Under the pieces are notes generated by a model. It was not told the origin of the DNA. It saw nothing but the letters and a program-made list of their open reading frames with translations, and did no database searches. Below, one piece after another: positions 12,679 to 13,819 of a DNA stretch of 13,819 nt. The stretch lies in assembly GCA_027018975.1 (NCBI GenBank), contig JALUXN010000137.1, positions 1 through 13,819 on the forward strand. The letters run 5' to 3'. The translations under genes were made by a program, and so were the position numbers. How positions within the stretch are numbered: the first letter of the stretch is position 1; each line of letters opens with the position of its first letter. This stretch comes from Mariprofundaceae bacterium. GTDB lineage: Bacteria > Pseudomonadota > Zetaproteobacteria > Mariprofundales > Mariprofundaceae.

Positions 12679-13819
12679 CTACGGGCGCTGAGCATTCTGT
12701 GCATTGATCTGCTGCGTCAAAAAGCTACTTGAGCTCTGCAGCGAATTCAGCGCCTGCTGCATACTGGTGAACTGCTTGGTCAATGTAACCCGCTGCTGCT
12801 CCATCTGTCGTTTGATATCGTCAATCCGTTTCGTAATATCATCGTACTTGGTCTGCTCGGACTGCACCGCACTGGTCACCAAGCCTGTAATGGGGTTGCC
12901 AAAGAGATCCATCGTACTATCCATCACCGAACCGGCACCAAGGCCAAGCGTAATGGAGCCGATCGCTCCGGTGGTCGTGCCGGTGTAGAAGAGCGAAAGC
13001 CCGTCCACGCTGCCTGTCGAACCGGTCAAACCCTGGCCGCTACCGGTAGCTGACAAACCGTTGATCGTGCCTGCGACATCCAGACCCGTCGCACTGCTGG
13101 TCAATGCGCCGAATCCCAGCCCATCCGCACTCTGCGTCACCGAGAAGCTACCACCCGAGCCGAATGCATTCGCTTCCAATGCCACGCCATTTCCTGAAAC
13201 CACTGCCTGCACCGGCAATGCATAGCGGCCATTGGTGATAATCGTATCGCTACCAAAATTGAGTGTGCCCTGCCCCTCATTGTTGGCCGTCAACGACACC
13301 GTCAATTGACTGTCACCCGCCGACGTATCCGTGACGGTGATGTTACCATTCGCATCAATCGAAGCAGACACCTCATTGTTAAATGTCGTTTGAATCGCCG
13401 TCAGCAAGCCGGAAATCGTATCCACCGTCGGATCCAGCACAGAGTATGTGCCGGTCACCGCAACACCGGAACGTAATGTGCCACCAATCGAAATCGTATC
13501 ACCGGCGGCCACACCCACACCCAAAGCAGAGAAAGTGGTCGATCCATTGGCCGGCGTAGCCGGAGCACCTGGCACAGTCAACGCCGTCGAGAGCTGATGC
13601 TGCTCGGTATAATCTTTGCCGAGCTCTGCATTCAATGCTGAAACAATCTGACTCTGAGTCTGCCCCGCCGTCAGCGCCACTGTCGCCGAACGTGTGCCAG
13701 CCGTCACCGTGATCGACTCACTGGCCGCCAATCCTGCTGTAAGATTCGTCGCCCCCGTCAATGTCGCCTTGGTGGCCGCCTGCGTGATATTCACATCGTA
13801 TGTGCCGGATGGCGCGTTC
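12679..13819 (-). CDS. fliD: flagellar filament capping protein FliD (5' part outside window)
   Basis: FliD (HAP2) forms the cap at the flagellar filament tip and guides flagellin assembly outside the cell. The visible 380 codons are the C-terminal part; the frame is open to the right edge. It starts mid-protein with SGTYDVNITQAAT, then SITVTAGTRSATVALTAGQTQ, a typical FliD beta-rich segment. A long Ser/Thr/Gly-rich variable region follows, then GLSLFYTGTTTGAIGSITLGLG. The C-terminal helical region SAVQSEQTKYDDITKRID…QRVTLTKQFTSMQQALNSLQSSSSFLTQQI is the FliD coiled coil that packs in the cap. The composition is low in Cys and aromatics, as expected for an exported axial protein. The gene converges on hemY. 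The apparent GTG at 13794 is internal and not the true start. Confidence 0.93.
   Translation of the reverse strand, partial: NAPSGTYDVNITQAATKATLTGATNLTAGLAASESITVTAGTRSATVALTAGQTQSQIVSALNAELGKDYTEQHQLSTALTVPGAPATPANGSTTFSALGVGVAAGDTISIGGTLRSGVAVTGTYSVLDPTVDTISGLLTAIQTTFNNEVSASIDANGNITVTDTSAGDSQLTVSLTANNEGQGTLNFGSDTIITNGRYALPVQAVVSGNGVALEANAFGSGGSFSVTQSADGLGFGALTSSATGLDVAGTINGLSATGSGQGLTGSTGSVDGLSLFYTGTTTGAIGSITLGLGAGSVMDSTMDLFGNPITGLVTSAVQSEQTKYDDITKRIDDIKRQMEQQRVTLTKQFTSMQQALNSLQSSSSFLTQQINAQNAQRP

Noticed and set aside
12679..13794. FliD starting at GTG 13794
   Set aside because: The frame continues upstream to the window edge with FliD-like residues (SGTYD), and the known family has a long N-terminal domain before this point.

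Overview
The window looks like chromosomal DNA of a flagellated Gram-negative bacterium of the Pseudomonadota. The reasons are a Lol-type lipoprotein, GlnD, a hemD/hemB/hemX/hemY-like cluster, FliD and a GC-rich coding style with short overlaps between genes. HemX/HemY-type genes next to hemD point to the Gamma-, Beta- or Zetaproteobacteria. I cannot place it more exactly from sequence alone.

Layout. (1) Positions 1-5066, minus strand: a tightly packed unit read right to left, hemC - mutS - small lipoprotein gene - glnD. The hemC-mutS gap is 16 nt and the next two junctions are ATGA overlaps. glnD runs off the left edge. (2) Positions 5210-6749: a complete insertion sequence of about 1.54 kb with perfect 20-bp terminal inverted repeats and one intact YREK-type DDE transposase. 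I see no target duplication. (3) Positions 6736-8262, plus strand: a class III adenylate cyclase whose CHASE2 sensor domain has lost its N-terminal part exactly at the IS end. Its apparent ribosome site and GTG start lie inside the IS right end. (4) Positions 8340-12433, plus strand: hemD - hemB - hemX-like - hemY, all overlapping (14 nt, TGATG and GTGA junctions). (5) Positions 12434-12678: a convergent intergenic gap with a possible gene remnant. (6) Positions 12679-13819, minus strand: the C-terminal part of flagellar cap gene fliD, cut by the right edge.

How the genes work together. hemB (porphobilinogen synthase), hemC (hydroxymethylbilane synthase) and hemD (uroporphyrinogen-III synthase) are three successive steps from 5-aminolevulinate to uroporphyrinogen III. 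hemX and hemY encode membrane-anchored accessory proteins that often travel with hemD. hemC is not joined to hemD here: it faces the other way and heads a unit with mismatch repair (mutS) and nitrogen signalling (glnD). The roughly 3.3 kb between hemC and hemD holds the IS and the truncated cyclase and looks rearranged.

Most of the window is ordinary housekeeping sequence. The most noteworthy spot is the IS/cyclase junction, where the element seems to have removed the front of a sensor gene and supplied a new translation start for the rest. I found no CRISPR array, tRNA, rRNA or clear new defence-type system.
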